A DNA stretch of 64,000 nucleotides from Haloplanus salinus (GTDB lineage Archaea > Halobacteriota > Halobacteria > Halobacteriales > Haloferacaceae), in the NCBI RefSeq assembly GCF_003336245.1, contig NZ_QPHM01000001.1, positions 2,112,113-2,176,112 of the forward strand. The letters run 5' to 3'. Positions 1 through 11,300 of this stretch are shown here, one piece after another (positions within the stretch are counted from its first letter, which is position 1; every line of letters begins with the position of its first letter). A program made the position numbers and the translations under genes. The notes under the pieces are model-generated. The model saw nothing but the letters and a program-made list of their open reading frames with translations. It was not told the origin of the DNA and did no database searches.

Positions 1-54
1 GGCCCGCGCGAGCCTACCCGTACTCTCATACGCCCGTGGTGCCACCCACCGACC

Positions 55-1311
55 ATGGTCGATGCACGCGTGTCACGCCGCCGCCTGCTCGCAGCAGTAG
101 CCCTCTCTAGCTCGGTGACGGGCTGTGCTGGCACGCCCGATGGGGGGTCCGGGGCGAGCGAGTCGGCGGGCTCGACACCGCGCGGGACGTCGACGGGACC
201 CGACCGGGCGAGGCGATCGGCCGCTTCCGAGTCGACCGCCGACGTCGCCGTCACCGAGGCGCTGACCGGTCTCGCGAACCCGTGGGGCCTCGCCGTCCTC
301 CCCGACGAATCCGGGCTGTTGGTGACCGAGCAGGCTGGACGGCTCCTGTTAGCGGACCTGGACACCGGTGATCGAACCACGCTGGCAGGGGTCCCCGAGG
401 TCCACGCCCGCGGCCAAGGTGGGCTACTCGACGTGACGCTACACCCCGACTTCGACTCGACCCGGCTCGTCTACTTCACGTACTCCGTCGCGGGCGAGGG
501 TGGGTCGACCACGCGCGTCGGTCGCGGCCGACTCGATCACGACCGGGGGCGGCTCACCAGCGTCGAACCGATCTACACCGCCCGCCCGTTCGTCGAGTCG
601 AACGGCCACTACGGCTCGCGAGCCGTCTTCGATACCGAGGGGTATCTCTACGTTAGCGTGGGCGACCGGCAGTTCAAGGACTTCGGCCCGAATCACGTCG
701 CACAACTGCTTGACGACGACCTCGGTTCGGTGTTACGGCTGCACGACGACGGGTCGATCCCCGACTCGAACCCGTTCGTCGACGATCCGGACGCCTCGGA
801 CGCGGTGTTCACCTACGGCAACCGGAATCCACAGGGGCTCACGATCCATCCCGAGACGGGTGCGGTGTGGGAGACGGAGTACGGCGAGCGCGACGGGGAC
901 GAGATAAACGTTCTCGAGCCGGGTGCGAACTACGGCTGGCCCGTTGCGGACAACTCCTGCGAGTACGGCACCGACGACCCGGTCGGCGTCCCGCACGAGG
1001 AGCGTGACGACGTGGTCGCGCCCGTCTACGGGTGGCCCTGTGGGAGCGGCGGGTTCCCGCCGAGCGGAACCACCTTCTACGACGGGGAGGCGTTTTCCGA
1101 CTGGCGTGGCGACCTGTTCGTCGCCGGCCTGGCCAAACGATATCTCGCGCACTTTACCGTCGACGGGCGCGAGGTGACGGAGGTGACGCCGTTGCTGGCC
1201 GACCGTAACCAGCGCCTCCGCGACGTGACGGTGTCGCCGGTCTCGGGTCATCTCTACGTGGCAGTCGACGCCGACACCGCACCGATCTACCGCATTGCGC
1301 CCGCCGACTGA
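55..1311 (+). CDS. PQQ-dependent sugar dehydrogenase-like Tat lipoprotein
   Basis: The product is a 418-residue secreted beta-propeller of the soluble glucose/sorbosone dehydrogenase family, expected to oxidise sugars outside the cell with PQQ. The N-terminus carries a Tat-type SRRRLL at residues 7-12 and a lipobox ending at Cys24, followed by a Ser/Gly/Thr-rich tether to about residue 60. The propeller shows NPWGLAVLPD, a central NGHYGS and YGNRNPQGL, and near the C-terminus GANYGWP, all typical of the family. The true substrate and PQQ dependence are inferred; many archaeal members are uncharacterised. It stands alone, convergent with the acetyltransferase across a gap of about 210 bases in which I see no gene. 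Confidence 0.85.
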   Translation: MVDARVSRRRLLAAVALSSSVTGCAGTPDGGSGASESAGSTPRGTSTGPDRARRSAASESTADVAVTEALTGLANPWGLAVLPDESGLLVTEQAGRLLLADLDTGDRTTLAGVPEVHARGQGGLLDVTLHPDFDSTRLVYFTYSVAGEGGSTTRVGRGRLDHDRGRLTSVEPIYTARPFVESNGHYGSRAVFDTEGYLYVSVGDRQFKDFGPNHVAQLLDDDLGSVLRLHDDGSIPDSNPFVDDPDASDAVFTYGNRNPQGLTIHPETGAVWETEYGERDGDEINVLEPGANYGWPVADNSCEYGTDDPVGVPHEERDDVVAPVYGWPCGSGGFPPSGTTFYDGEAFSDWRGDLFVAGLAKRYLAHFTVDGREVTEVTPLLADRNQRLRDVTVSPVSGHLYVAVDADTAPIYRIAPAD

Positions 1312-1520
1312 GCTCCCGTCCCGGTCGATTCCGATCCCTCCGGTTCGGATACGCGGAGCGAGCGGACGCTCCCGACGGGGGCTCCGACGACGGGGCGTTC
1401 CCCGCTTTTCCGACGGGTCCGACGCCGAGTTCCGTCGACCGTCCGGCGCACTGACCGGGGTCCGTCGCCGGGCGTAGCGGGGACGAAGAGCGGACCCTTC
1501 ACCGAACGGAACGGGCCAAC

Positions 1521-2432
1521 TCAGACGCCCTCGTCGCCCACGTCCGGATCGGTCAGATCCGCCGCCAACACGAAGTCGGGGTCGCCGCTCACGTCCGCCC
1601 GCGCCGCCGCGGCGTCGGTGACGAACCGGGGCGTCTCGGGGACCAACAGCCGCGCCCGGTCGGCGTCGAGAGTCGCGGCGTCCTGCGCGACGGCGGCGAC
1701 GAGCGCTCGCGCGGCGTCGAGGTCCGCCCACGCGCCGACCGCGTACTCCGTCCAGCGCTCGTCGTCGGCCTCGAACGCTCGGTTCCGAACCGCCAGCCCC
1801 CGCGTGCCGCCGCCTTGGACGATGATCAGGCCGCCCACTCCCGCCGCCCGCTCCAGGTCGGCGGGCCGCAGTTCCGAGAGCGTCCACGCCTCCGAGGGGT
1901 GGATCGTCAGCCCCCGCAGGTGATCCCGCGCGTCCGAGTCGGCCCAGAACGTCCACCCGGCCTCGGGGTCGGCACACACGTCGAGTCCGGGATCCGCGCC
2001 CGAGTCGGCCTCGATCCGCGCCCACCGGAACTCCGTCGTCGGGTCGAACCCGACCCCCCGCGCGAGGCTCAGGCTGGCGACGTTCCACGAGAAGACGAGG
2101 TTGCGACAGACGACCGCACCGCGCTCGCGCGCCCACGACAGCACCGCGTCCGTGAGCCGCCGGGCCAGCCCCCGGTCCCGGTAGTCCGGGTGGACGCGGA
2201 GCGCCTGCACCCACGCTTCGCGCTCGGTGAGGTGGACGCCCTGGATCACGCCCACCGCGTGCCCGTCGTCGTCGGCGACGAGCGTCCGTTTCGTGTCGTC
2301 GTCGCTCTCGGCCCACGCTCGGAACGTGCGGGGCAGGTAGTCCTCCAACTCCCGTTCGGGCCACGTATCGCGCGTGAACGCGGCCACGTCGTCGTGGTCG
2401 GCGACCCGCGCGGGGCGGAGGGTCAGGTCCAC
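1521..2432 (-). CDS. GNAT family N-acetyltransferase
   Basis: This is a 303-residue acetyltransferase. The N-terminal half has the acetyl-CoA loop pattern: residues VHPDYRDRGLARRL around 85-100 supply the R-x2-G-x-A-type pyrophosphate loop, and the preceding strand reads GVIQGVHL. The C-terminal half (about 150-303) is less clear and may be a second degenerate GNAT fold. I chose the GTG at 2432, which overlaps the end of gatD by 10 bases and begins directly with the domain (VDLTLRPARVADHD). An upstream ATG would add 27 low-complexity residues inside gatD. It is probably cotranscribed behind gatD. The substrate is unknown. Confidence 0.8.
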   Translation of the reverse strand: MDLTLRPARVADHDDVAAFTRDTWPERELEDYLPRTFRAWAESDDDTKRTLVADDDGHAVGVIQGVHLTEREAWVQALRVHPDYRDRGLARRLTDAVLSWARERGAVVCRNLVFSWNVASLSLARGVGFDPTTEFRWARIEADSGADPGLDVCADPEAGWTFWADSDARDHLRGLTIHPSEAWTLSELRPADLERAAGVGGLIIVQGGGTRGLAVRNRAFEADDERWTEYAVGAWADLDAARALVAAVAQDAATLDADRARLLVPETPRFVTDAAAARADVSGDPDFVLAADLTDPDVGDEGV

Positions 2433-3670
2433 GGCACCGACCGCGGCTGGAGCTCGCCGGCGAGCGACTCGGCCATCGCGGCCGTCGGATCGCCCCGGTT
2501 CGCGAGCACCCACATCAGCTTCGCCGTCGCCGTCTCGGGTAGGGTGTCGCCCGCCTCGACGACGCCGGCGTCGAGCAGGTCGCGACCGGTGTCGTACACC
2601 CGATCACACACCCGGCCTTCGAGACACTGGCTCGTCATGGCGACGACCGTCCCCGACTCGACCAACTCCTCGATGCGGTCGATCCAGTCGGTCGCGACGT
2701 GGCCCAGGCCCGTCCCTTCGATCACGACGCCCGCCGCATCGTCGAGGTGGTTGAGGGCGGCGGGGTTCAGTCCCGGGGTGAACTTCACGAGTTCGACGCT
2801 CGTCTCCAGGTCGGGCGCGACGCCGAGGTCGGCCGCGCCGCGGTCCGGGCCGTCGCGCCGGAAGCTGACGGTTTCGGCGTCGTAGTCGACCTCGCCGATC
2901 GGGTCCGCGCCCACCGTCTCGAAGGCGTCGCGACGCGACGTGTGGTTCTTCCGGACCCGCGTCGCGCGATGGAGCGCACAGGCGTCGTCGCTCGACGACG
3001 CGTGCATGCAGACGAGGACTTCGGCGCGGTCCGCCGTCGCTGCCTCGACGGCACAGACCGCGTTCATGACGTTGTCGCTGGAGGGGCGGTCGGCGGAGCG
3101 CTGACTCCCCGTGAACACGACCGGAACCGGGGTGTCGAGCATGAACGCGAGCGCCGACGCCGTGTACTGCATCGTGTCCGTGCCGTGCATGACGACGACG
3201 CCGTCGGCGCCGGCCGCGATCTCCTCGCGAACCGCCTCGGCGAGGTCCCGCCACACCGCGGGCGTCATGTTCTCGGAGAGGATGTTGGCGACGACGCGGC
3301 CGCGGTAGTTCGCCCGCCCTGCGAGATCCGGGACGGCCCGAAGCACGTCCTCGGCGTCGAACTGCGCGGTCACCGCGCCGGTACGGTAGTCGACCGTCGA
3401 GGCGATGGTGCCGCCGGTGGAGATGAGCGAGACGGTCGGCAGGTCGTCGTCGAACTCGATGGTCGAGGCTTCGCCGCCGCCGGCGTCCGCGTCGGCCACG
3501 TCGTAGACGTCGCGTTCGAGGACGTCGACCGCGGCGTCCCCGCGGTCGATGCCGACGTTGTACCCGCCCGGTAGCTTCACTACGAGGTGGTCGGCCGTCG
3601 TCGACGGCATGAGGACGCCCTCGTTCGCGACGCCCCCGCGCTCGACGCGGACGCGATCCCCTGGATTCAT
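2423..3670 (-). CDS. gatD: Glutamyl-tRNA(Gln) amidotransferase subunit D
   Basis: GatD is the asparaginase-like subunit of the archaeal GatDE enzyme, which converts Glu-tRNA(Gln) to Gln-tRNA(Gln) using glutamine as amide donor. The 415-residue protein has the small N-terminal domain (1-70) and then an L-asparaginase fold: the first catalytic Thr is in STGGTIAST, and the second Thr-Asp pair is in MHGTDTMQYTA. A conserved FTGSQRSADRPSSDN segment follows. I started at MNPGDRVRVERGG (3670), because the extra 70 residues upstream in the frame are Arg/Ser-rich and run into the divergent gene's region. gatE is not in the window. The GNAT gene follows with a 10-base overlap. Confidence 0.93.
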   Translation of the reverse strand: MNPGDRVRVERGGVANEGVLMPSTTADHLVVKLPGGYNVGIDRGDAAVDVLERDVYDVADADAGGGEASTIEFDDDLPTVSLISTGGTIASTVDYRTGAVTAQFDAEDVLRAVPDLAGRANYRGRVVANILSENMTPAVWRDLAEAVREEIAAGADGVVVMHGTDTMQYTASALAFMLDTPVPVVFTGSQRSADRPSSDNVMNAVCAVEAATADRAEVLVCMHASSSDDACALHRATRVRKNHTSRRDAFETVGADPIGEVDYDAETVSFRRDGPDRGAADLGVAPDLETSVELVKFTPGLNPAALNHLDDAAGVVIEGTGLGHVATDWIDRIEELVESGTVVAMTSQCLEGRVCDRVYDTGRDLLDAGVVEAGDTLPETATAKLMWVLANRGDPTAAMAESLAGELQPRSVPWT

Positions 3671-3755
3671 ACGCCGGGCTACCGCCCGCGCGGACTTGAA
3701 TCCACTCGTTGTGTGGCGGCGCAAGCCACTTGCCCGTCGCGCCCCGAATCGGTGT

Positions 3756-4202
3756 ATGCGACGCCCCGAACTCACGAGCGACGAGGCGGACGCCGACGCG
3801 GACGACGCCCCCGCCGGCCGGTTCGGCATCGGCCGCCGATTCCGTCGCCTCTTCCGCCCCCGAACGTTCCTCCTCGCCATCGTCCTCTCGGTCGTCGGCC
3901 TCGTCGTCGGCGGCGCCGTCCCCGTCGTCGGCTACCTCGGCCGCTTTCTCGGCATCGCACTCGCCGCCTTCGCTCTCGCCGTTCTCTCCTCCCGACGGCG
4001 GTACGTCGAGGCCGGCCTCGCCGGCGCCCTCGCCGCCGGCCTCGGGTTCGTCCTCGGGACGCTCAACTCCGCGCTCTTTCCCGTCGTCGCCGACTACGGC
4101 CTCGAAATCGCCGGCGTCGGGACGACCGCCGGCCTCCTCGTGGCGCTGGCCGGTCACTACCTCGGGCGTGACCTCAAGGCCGGACTGACGAAGGAGTTGT
4201 AG
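3756..4202 (+). CDS. Small integral membrane protein, unknown function
   Basis: The product is 148 residues. An acidic N-terminal tail (DEADADADD) and a basic stretch (RRFRRLFRPR) precede about four hydrophobic helices (roughly residues 38-58, 62-80, 88-112 and 120-138). It resembles small Gly/Ala-rich membrane proteins widespread in haloarchaea, but I recognise no named family and assign no function. The ATG at 3756 was chosen because upstream codons in the frame are antisense to the gatD 5' region. It is divergent from gatD (85-base gap) and nearly abuts the convergent regulator downstream (3-base gap). Confidence 0.7.
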   Translation: MRRPELTSDEADADADDAPAGRFGIGRRFRRLFRPRTFLLAIVLSVVGLVVGGAVPVVGYLGRFLGIALAAFALAVLSSRRRYVEAGLAGALAAGLGFVLGTLNSALFPVVADYGLEIAGVGTTAGLLVALAGHYLGRDLKAGLTKEL

Positions 4203-4205
4203 CCG

Positions 4206-4859
4206 TCAGCTCACCCGCCACTCGTCGCCCTGTTGGCTGACCAGCCCGCGGTCCGCGAGCGTGTTCAGCGCCCCCCGGACCGCGTCGGTCGGGGCGTCGA
4301 CCGTCGCGACGACCTCCGCCGTCGTCTTCGGCTCCGCCGCCACCGCCGCCAGCACCTCTGCGTGGAACCGACTGTCGGCGTCGACGCCGAGGTGGTCGTT
4401 CAGCCGGTCCAGCACCTCGGTGATCCGACCGTACACCCACCGCTGGGCGAGCGAGAGTTCGTTCTCCAGGGCCTGTAGCTGGTCGAACGCCACCGCGAGG
4501 TCCGCCACGTCGTCGTCGGCCTCGCCCGGGGCGTCGAGCGAGACGTGTCGACATCGACCGTTCATGTCCAGACTGGGGCTGGCCGGATAGGCACTCTTCG
4601 TCCCGAAGCCGTACGGCGAGACGCTCACCTCCAGTCGGAGGTTTTGCGAGATGTGGAAGTACTTTCGTCGCTGGTCGTCGGTGTGACTCTCCACGAGGCC
4701 GGCCTCCTCGAGCCTTCGAAGGTGATCGATAACCGCCTTCGGACTCACGCCGAGATACTCGCTGATCTCGGTGACGTAGCAGGGCTTTCGAGCGAGCAGC
4801 CGCAGGATCCGCCGGCGGTTCTCGTTGCCCAAGAGGTCGAGTAGTACCGCCGAGTCCAT
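4206..4859 (-). CDS. ArsR-like winged-helix transcriptional regulator
   Basis: This is a 217-residue DNA-binding protein. Residues 1-65 form an ArsR/HTH_20-type winged helix (LLGNENRRRILRLLARKPCYVTEISEYLGVSPKAVIDHL, read in parts). Residues 75-150 include a conserved SVSPYGFGTKSAYP segment, and the last 50 residues form a second small winged-helix domain ending in GDEWRVS. The start at 4859 (MDSAVLLDLLGNE) matches the usual N-terminus of this haloarchaeal family; the longer frame upstream is Arg/Pro-rich noise. The targets are unknown. It is divergent from the UspA gene, 233 bases away. Confidence 0.82.
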   Translation of the reverse strand: MDSAVLLDLLGNENRRRILRLLARKPCYVTEISEYLGVSPKAVIDHLRRLEEAGLVESHTDDQRRKYFHISQNLRLEVSVSPYGFGTKSAYPASPSLDMNGRCRHVSLDAPGEADDDVADLAVAFDQLQALENELSLAQRWVYGRITEVLDRLNDHLGVDADSRFHAEVLAAVAAEPKTTAEVVATVDAPTDAVRGALNTLADRGLVSQQGDEWRVS

Positions 4860-5061
4860 GACGTGAGGTAAGCGTCCGTAGGTCAAAAGGCCTCCGCGTG
4901 TCGGGCGGGGACGCGGAACGCGCTCGACGCTACACGGCACCGCCGGTACCGATGCCGGCGGCTCACGACGCCACCGCGGCGGAGACGAGGGCCGCGCTCG
5001 GCTCGACGTCGTGCGGTGGCGCCCCCGCTCGCCGGCGAACCGGACCGGGACGCCGGCGACG

Positions 5062-5070
5062 CTTTTTGTA
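5062..5070 (+). promoter_or_regulatory. TATA element of the UspA gene
   Basis: CTTTTTGTA is centred 27 bases before the ATG at 5093, the spacing expected for a leaderless archaeal transcript. Confidence 0.5.
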
Positions 5071-5092
5071 TCCGGTCCGCGTACGGCGTGAT

Positions 5093-5509
5093 ATGCCATC
5101 GCACGTCTTGATCCCGTTCGACGGCACGCCCCAGTCCGAGGCGGCGCTCACCTTCGCCGTCGAGGAGTGGCCGGACGCGGCCGTCACGCTCCTCTACGTC
5201 GTCGACCCGGTCACGGCGGGCTTCGGTCAGCGCGCCCTCCCCGGCAGTTCCGAGACGTGGTACGAGAACGCCCGCGAGACGGCTCGCGGACACTTCGAGG
5301 ACGCGCGGGCGCTCGCCGGCCGCCCCGTCCGGACTCGTCTCGAAGTCGGGAGTCCCACCCGCGTCATCGTCGACGTCGCGAGCGAGGACGCGTTCGACCA
5401 CGTCGTCCTCGGGAGCCACGGCCGGGACGGCGTCTCACGCATCCTGCTCGGGAGCGTCGCCGAAGGCGTCGCTCGCCGGTCACCGGTCCCGGTGACCGTC
5501 GTCCGGTAG
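5093..5509 (+). CDS. Universal stress protein (UspA family)
   Basis: The product is a single 138-residue Usp domain. It opens with HVLIPFDGTPQSEAAL and ends with the nucleotide-binding signature GSHGRDGVSRILLGSVAEGV, which fits the G-x2-G-x9-G-S/T ATP-binding type. A family length of about 140 residues supports the ATG at 5093, and a TATA element lies 27 bases upstream. It probably acts as a small cytosolic stress-response dimer; its specific role is unknown. The nitroreductase gene follows 91 bases later on the same strand. Confidence 0.9.
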   Translation: MPSHVLIPFDGTPQSEAALTFAVEEWPDAAVTLLYVVDPVTAGFGQRALPGSSETWYENARETARGHFEDARALAGRPVRTRLEVGSPTRVIVDVASEDAFDHVVLGSHGRDGVSRILLGSVAEGVARRSPVPVTVVR

Positions 5510-5600
5510 CGCCCGATCCGTGGTAGTCGGTACCGACCCGCAGCCGGCGAGTTCGGCCGGCTTCCGCCGGTTCTTGTCCGTTCGGCCCCTCGTTTCGACA

Positions 5601-6266
5601 ATGGAGTTCGACGACGTCATCCGCACCCGCCGGTCCGTCCACCAGTATTCGGACGCCGACATCGACGACGAAACGCTGTCCGACCTGTTCGAGGACGTTC
5701 GACACGCGCCGTCCTCGTTCAACCTCCAGCCGTGGGAGTTCCTGGTCGTCCGCGGCGACGACTTGGAACGGCTCCAGCCGGTCGCTTACGGGCAGGAACA
5801 CGTCACGGACGCCGCGGCCGCGGTGGTCGTCCTCGGGACGCTCGACCCGAGCGACCACGCCGAGCGGGTCACGGACGACCTGCTGGAGAAGGGGTACCTC
5901 CCGAACGAGTCGGCCGCGGAGGCCCGCCTGGACACCGTCGAGAGCCTCGCCGACGCCGACGCGGTGACCCGCCGCCTCTGGACGACGGGGAGTTCGGCCC
6001 TCGCCGCGATGACGCTCATGCACGCCGCGTGGGACCGCGGCATCGCCTCCTGTCCGATGGGCGGGTTCGACGCCGAGGCGCTCCGCGACGAGTTCGACGT
6101 CCCGGAGGACTACGAGGTTGTCATGCTCGTCACGCTCGGCTACCCCGAGGACGGGGCGGCCGACCTCGAACGACCGCGGAAGCTCCGCCGACCGACCGAC
6201 GAGTTCCTCCACCTCGACGAGTTCGACCCGGTCGCCCGGCCGTCGGCGACGCCGGCCGACGACTGA
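5601..6266 (+). CDS. Nitroreductase family flavoprotein
   Basis: This is a 221-residue FMN-dependent oxidoreductase. It begins with the family's FDDVIRTRRSVHQYSD, where the Arg and Ser bind FMN phosphate, and continues with FNLQPWEFLVVR. A later CPMGGFDAEALRDEFDVPEDYEVVMLVTLGYP block (read in parts) is the second FMN-contacting segment. The ATG at 5601 matches the family N-terminus. The physiological substrate is unknown; members reduce nitro compounds, quinones or enones with NAD(P)H. It converges on the KaiC-like gene across a 30-base gap. Confidence 0.9.
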   Translation: MEFDDVIRTRRSVHQYSDADIDDETLSDLFEDVRHAPSSFNLQPWEFLVVRGDDLERLQPVAYGQEHVTDAAAAVVVLGTLDPSDHAERVTDDLLEKGYLPNESAAEARLDTVESLADADAVTRRLWTTGSSALAAMTLMHAAWDRGIASCPMGGFDAEALRDEFDVPEDYEVVMLVTLGYPEDGAADLERPRKLRRPTDEFLHLDEFDPVARPSATPADD

Positions 6267-6296
6267 CGCCGCCGTCCGGCGCGCTCCGCGTCGACG

Positions 6297-7400
<1,104 letters not shown>

Positions 7401-7512
7401 CGTCGGTCACCGGCGCCCGGCCCGCGACGCCCGTACCCGACGGCCGTCCCCGCGGAACCTGCCATCGGTTCCACTGCGCACGCCGGTCTCATCAATGTTG
7501 TCCGTCCGGTGG

Positions 7513-7522
7513 GCTTTTTTTC
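7513..7522 (+). promoter_or_regulatory. TATA element of nadK
   Basis: GCTTTTTTTC is centred about 26 bases before the ATG at 7543, suggesting a leaderless transcript. Confidence 0.5.
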
Positions 7523-7542
7523 TCACGGGGCGAGACCCGGGT

Positions 7543-8364
7543 ATGTACGTCGGTCTCGTCGCACAGAAGGGCAACAGTCGGGCGTCGTCCCTCGCGGCGG
7601 ATCTTCGGCGGCGACTCCGGGACGCCGACGTCGCCGTCGCCGTGGATACGGCCACCGCCGGGACGCTCGACGTCGACGGGACGCCGATCGAAGCGTTCGA
7701 CGCCTGCGACCTCGTGGTCAGCATCGGCGGCGACGGCACCTTCCTCTACGCTGCCCGCGGCGCCGACGGCACGCCGATCCTCGGCGTCAATCTGGGCGAA
7801 GTCGGCTTCCTCAACGCCGTCGGCCCGGACGAGGCCGTCGGCGTCGTCCTCGACGAGGTTGCCGCCTTCCGTGCCGGCGAGATGACGGTGCGCGAGACGC
7901 CCCGACTCGCCGCCGCCGGTGACGGTTGGACCGCCCCGCCGACGACGAACGAGGTGGTCGTCCAGGGACCGATCCGCGGGCCGAGCGGCGGCGTCGACTG
8001 CGACGTTCGCGTCGACGGATCGCGCTACTCGGCGAGTCGTGCCGACGGCGTCCTCGTCGCCACGCCCACGGGCAGTACGGCCTACAACCTCAGCGAGGCC
8101 GGCCCGCTCGTCCACCCCGGCGTCGACGCCCTCGTCGTCAACGAGATGTGTGCGAGCGAGGGGATGCCACCGCTCGTCGTCGGGCCGGACAGCGAGGTGA
8201 CCGTTCGCGTCTCGGGAGCCGACCGCGCCGTCGTCGTCGGCGACGGCCGCGTCCTCCGGGAACTCGACCCGCCGACCGAGGTGCGCGTCGGCCGCGCCGA
8301 CGCGCCCGTACGCGTCGCCGGTCCCACGTCGGATTTCTTCGAAGCGCTGGGAAAACTGGATTAA
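7543..8364 (+). CDS. nadK: NAD kinase
   Basis: This is a 273-residue ATP-NAD kinase that makes NADP. The catalytic [11 protein letters not shown] motif sits near residue 62, followed by [12 protein letters not shown]. The second half carries NEVVVQGP, then [17 protein letters not shown], and [17 protein letters not shown]. Length and motifs match archaeal/bacterial NadK. The ATG at 7543 ([11 protein letters not shown]) fits the TATA box at 7513-7522. The gene is divergent from the KaiC-like gene and convergent with carB (6-base gap). Confidence 0.93.
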   Translation: MYVGLVAQKGNSRASSLAADLRRRLRDADVAVAVDTATAGTLDVDGTPIEAFDACDLVVSIGGDGTFLYAARGADGTPILGVNLGEVGFLNAVGPDEAVGVVLDEVAAFRAGEMTVRETPRLAAAGDGWTAPPTTNEVVVQGPIRGPSGGVDCDVRVDGSRYSASRADGVLVATPTGSTAYNLSEAGPLVHPGVDALVVNEMCASEGMPPLVVGPDSEVTVRVSGADRAVVVGDGRVLRELDPPTEVRVGRADAPVRVAGPTSDFFEALGKLD

Positions 8365-8370
8365 GTCGCC

Positions 8371-11300
8371 CTACTCGCCGCCCCACTGGCGTTGTACTTT
8401 CGGCCGGTCCGAGGTGGCCTGCACGTCGATGGGGTCGTCCTGGTGACGCAAGCCCTGCAGGACGGCCTCCGCGGACGCGTGCGTCGAGAAGTACGTCACG
8501 TCCTCTTCGACGGCGACTTCGAGGGCGTCCCGGTTCCGCGAGACGATCACGTCGACCGCACCCCGACGAATCGCCTCCGGTAAGTCGTCGAACGTCTTCA
8601 CGTCGTAGAACTCGGCGAACGCGTCGATCAGCCCCCGCCCCTCGTCGCTGTCGGGGTCGGGGAACTCCGACGCCGAGAGGTCGACGACGGCCGTCCCCCC
8701 GCTCGGGATGGCCTTGCCCGTCGCGGACTGGGCCTTCTCGTAGGCCTTGCCGAAGTGCTCGGCCGTCCCCATCACCTCGCCCGTCGACTTCATCTCGGGG
8801 CCGAGGCGCGGGTCGCTGCCGGGCAGCCGATCGAAGGGCAGCACGACTTCCTTGACGCTCACGTCTTCCGGAATCTGCTCTCGAGCGTCGAGACCGTCGA
8901 GCGACTGGCCCGCCATCACCTTCGCCGCGAGTTTGGCGATGGGGACGCCCGTCGCCTTCGAGACGAAGGGAACCGTTCGCGAGGACCGCGGGTTGGCCTC
9001 GAGGACGTACACCGTGCCGTCCTTGACGGCGAGTTGGACGTTCAGCAGGCCGACGGTGTCGAGTTCGCGGGCGATTTCGACCGTCACCTCGCGCACGCGA
9101 TCCATCACCTCGGTCACCGCGTCCGCCTGCGGCGGGATCATACACGCCGAGTCGCCGGAGTGGACGCCCGCCGATTCGACGTGTTCCATCACGCCGCCGA
9201 TGACGACGTCCTCACCGTCGGCGACGGCGTCGACGTCCAGTTCGACCGCGTCGTCGAGGAACTCGTCGACGAGGATGGGTTTGTCCGGCGAGACGCGAAC
9301 CGCCTCCTCGATGTACGTCTTCAAGTCCTCGTCGTTGTACACCACGTCCATCGCACGGCCGCCGAGGACGTAGGAGGGGCGGACGAGGACGGGGTAGCCA
9401 ATCGAGTTCGCGAGTTCGAGAGCCTCGCTCTCGCTGGTCGCGGAGCCACCCTCCGGCTGGGCGATGCCGCGCTCGTCCATCAGACGGTTGAACCGGTCAC
9501 GATCCTCCGCGAGGTCCATGGCGTCGACGCTCGTGCCGAGGATCTCGCAGTCGAGGTCGCGGCGCTGTAGTTCCGCTTCGAGCGGGTGACCGATGTTGAC
9601 GGAGGTCTGCCCACCGAACTGTACCATCACGCCGTCGGCGTCGGCGGCCTCGACGACGTCCGCAACTTCCTCCGCGGTAATCGGCTCGAAGAAGAGGCCG
9701 TCGGAGGTGTCGTAGTCCGTCGACACCGTCTCGGGGTTGTTGTTGACGACGTGGGCGTCGACACCCTCCTCGCGGAGCGCCTGGATGGCGTGGACCGAAC
9801 AGTAGTCGAACTCGACGCCCTGCCCGATGCGGATGGGGCCGCCGCCGACGACGACGACGCTCTCGACGTCGCGGTCCACCCGCAATTCGCCCGCCGCCGC
9901 CTCGCCCTCGAACGGCCCGGTGACGAACTCGGGTTTCCGCGAGGAGTAGTAGTACGGCGTCTGCGCGGCGAACTCGCCGGCACAGGTATCCACCTGCTTG
10001 TACGTGCGGCCGGGGACCGCGGTTTCGACGGCGCCCACGTCGGCGCCGGCCGTCGACGCGATTTCGGCGTTGGTGACGCCTTTGATTGCCGCGTCGGTGA
10101 AGTCGCCCCCGGCGGCGTCGGCCACCGCCTCGGAGATGCGTGCGAACCGCTCGACGTACCACTCCTCGATGCCGGTCAGATCGACCACCTCGCCGACGGA
10201 GTAGCCGCGGTCGAACGCCTCGAAGATGGCGTACGGGCGATCCGGCGTCGGCTTCGCGAGGTACTCGTCCCCGAGCGCCCCGTCGTCCACGTCGACCCAG
10301 TCGACGGCGGGATCGTACTCCGTCGACCGGAGCGCCTTCAACAGCGACTCCTCGAAGGTCCGCCCGATGGACATCGCCTCGCCCGTCGACTTCATGGCGG
10401 TGCCGAGCGTGAAGTCCACGTCGCCGAACTTGTCTTTCGGCCACCGCGGGATCTTCGTCACCACGTAATCGATGGCCGGCTCGAAGGCGGCCGTCGTCTC
10501 GCCCGTGATCTCGTTTTCGATCTCGTGGAGGCGCTTGCCCAACGCGACCTTCGCGGTGACGCGGGCGATGGGGTAGCCCGTCGCCTTCGAGGCCAGCGCG
10601 GAGGACCGCGAGACGCGGGGGTTCACCTCGACGACCCGATACTCGCCGCCGGGCGTGCCGTCGTCGTGCCACGCGAACTGGATGTTACAGCCACCCTGGA
10701 TGCCGAGTTCGCGGATGACTTCCAGTGCCGCGTCGCGCATCTCTTGATGACCGTCGTCGGGGATCACCTGCGACGGCGTGACGACCATCGACTCGCCCGT
10801 GTGGATGCCCATCGGGTCGAGGTTCTCCATGTTGCAGATGATGATGGTCGAGTCGTCGGCGTCGCGCATCACCTCGTACTCCAGTTCGACCCAGCCCGCG
10901 ATGGACTCGGTGATGAGCACCTCGCTGTTCCGGGAGAGGCGGAGGCCCTTGCGCACGCGTTCGAGGAGTTCCGGCATGTTGTCGACGACGCCCGAGCCCG
11001 ACCCCCCGAGGGTGTAAGTCGTCCGGGCGATGACGGGGAGCCCGCCAACCTCGTCGACGGCCGCTTCGACGCGCTCCCGGAGCGACTCCTCGTCGAGCTT
11101 GCTCACTTCCTCGCCTTCGTCGAGCGAGATGGTGGTGGAGCCGGGAACCGGCTGGCCGATGTGCTCCATCCGCTTGCGGAAGAGGTCGCGGTCCTCCGTC
11201 GCGTAGATGGTGTCGAGCGGCGTCCCCATGATATCCACGTCGTGTTCCTCGAGGACGCCCTCCTCGGCGAGTTCGGCGGTGACGTTCAGCCCGGTCTGGC

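Noticed and set aside
733-2364. Long minus-strand frame antisense to the sugar dehydrogenase and beyond
   Set aside because: Arg/Gly/Pro-rich with no fold, opposite a clear gene; an artefact of high GC.
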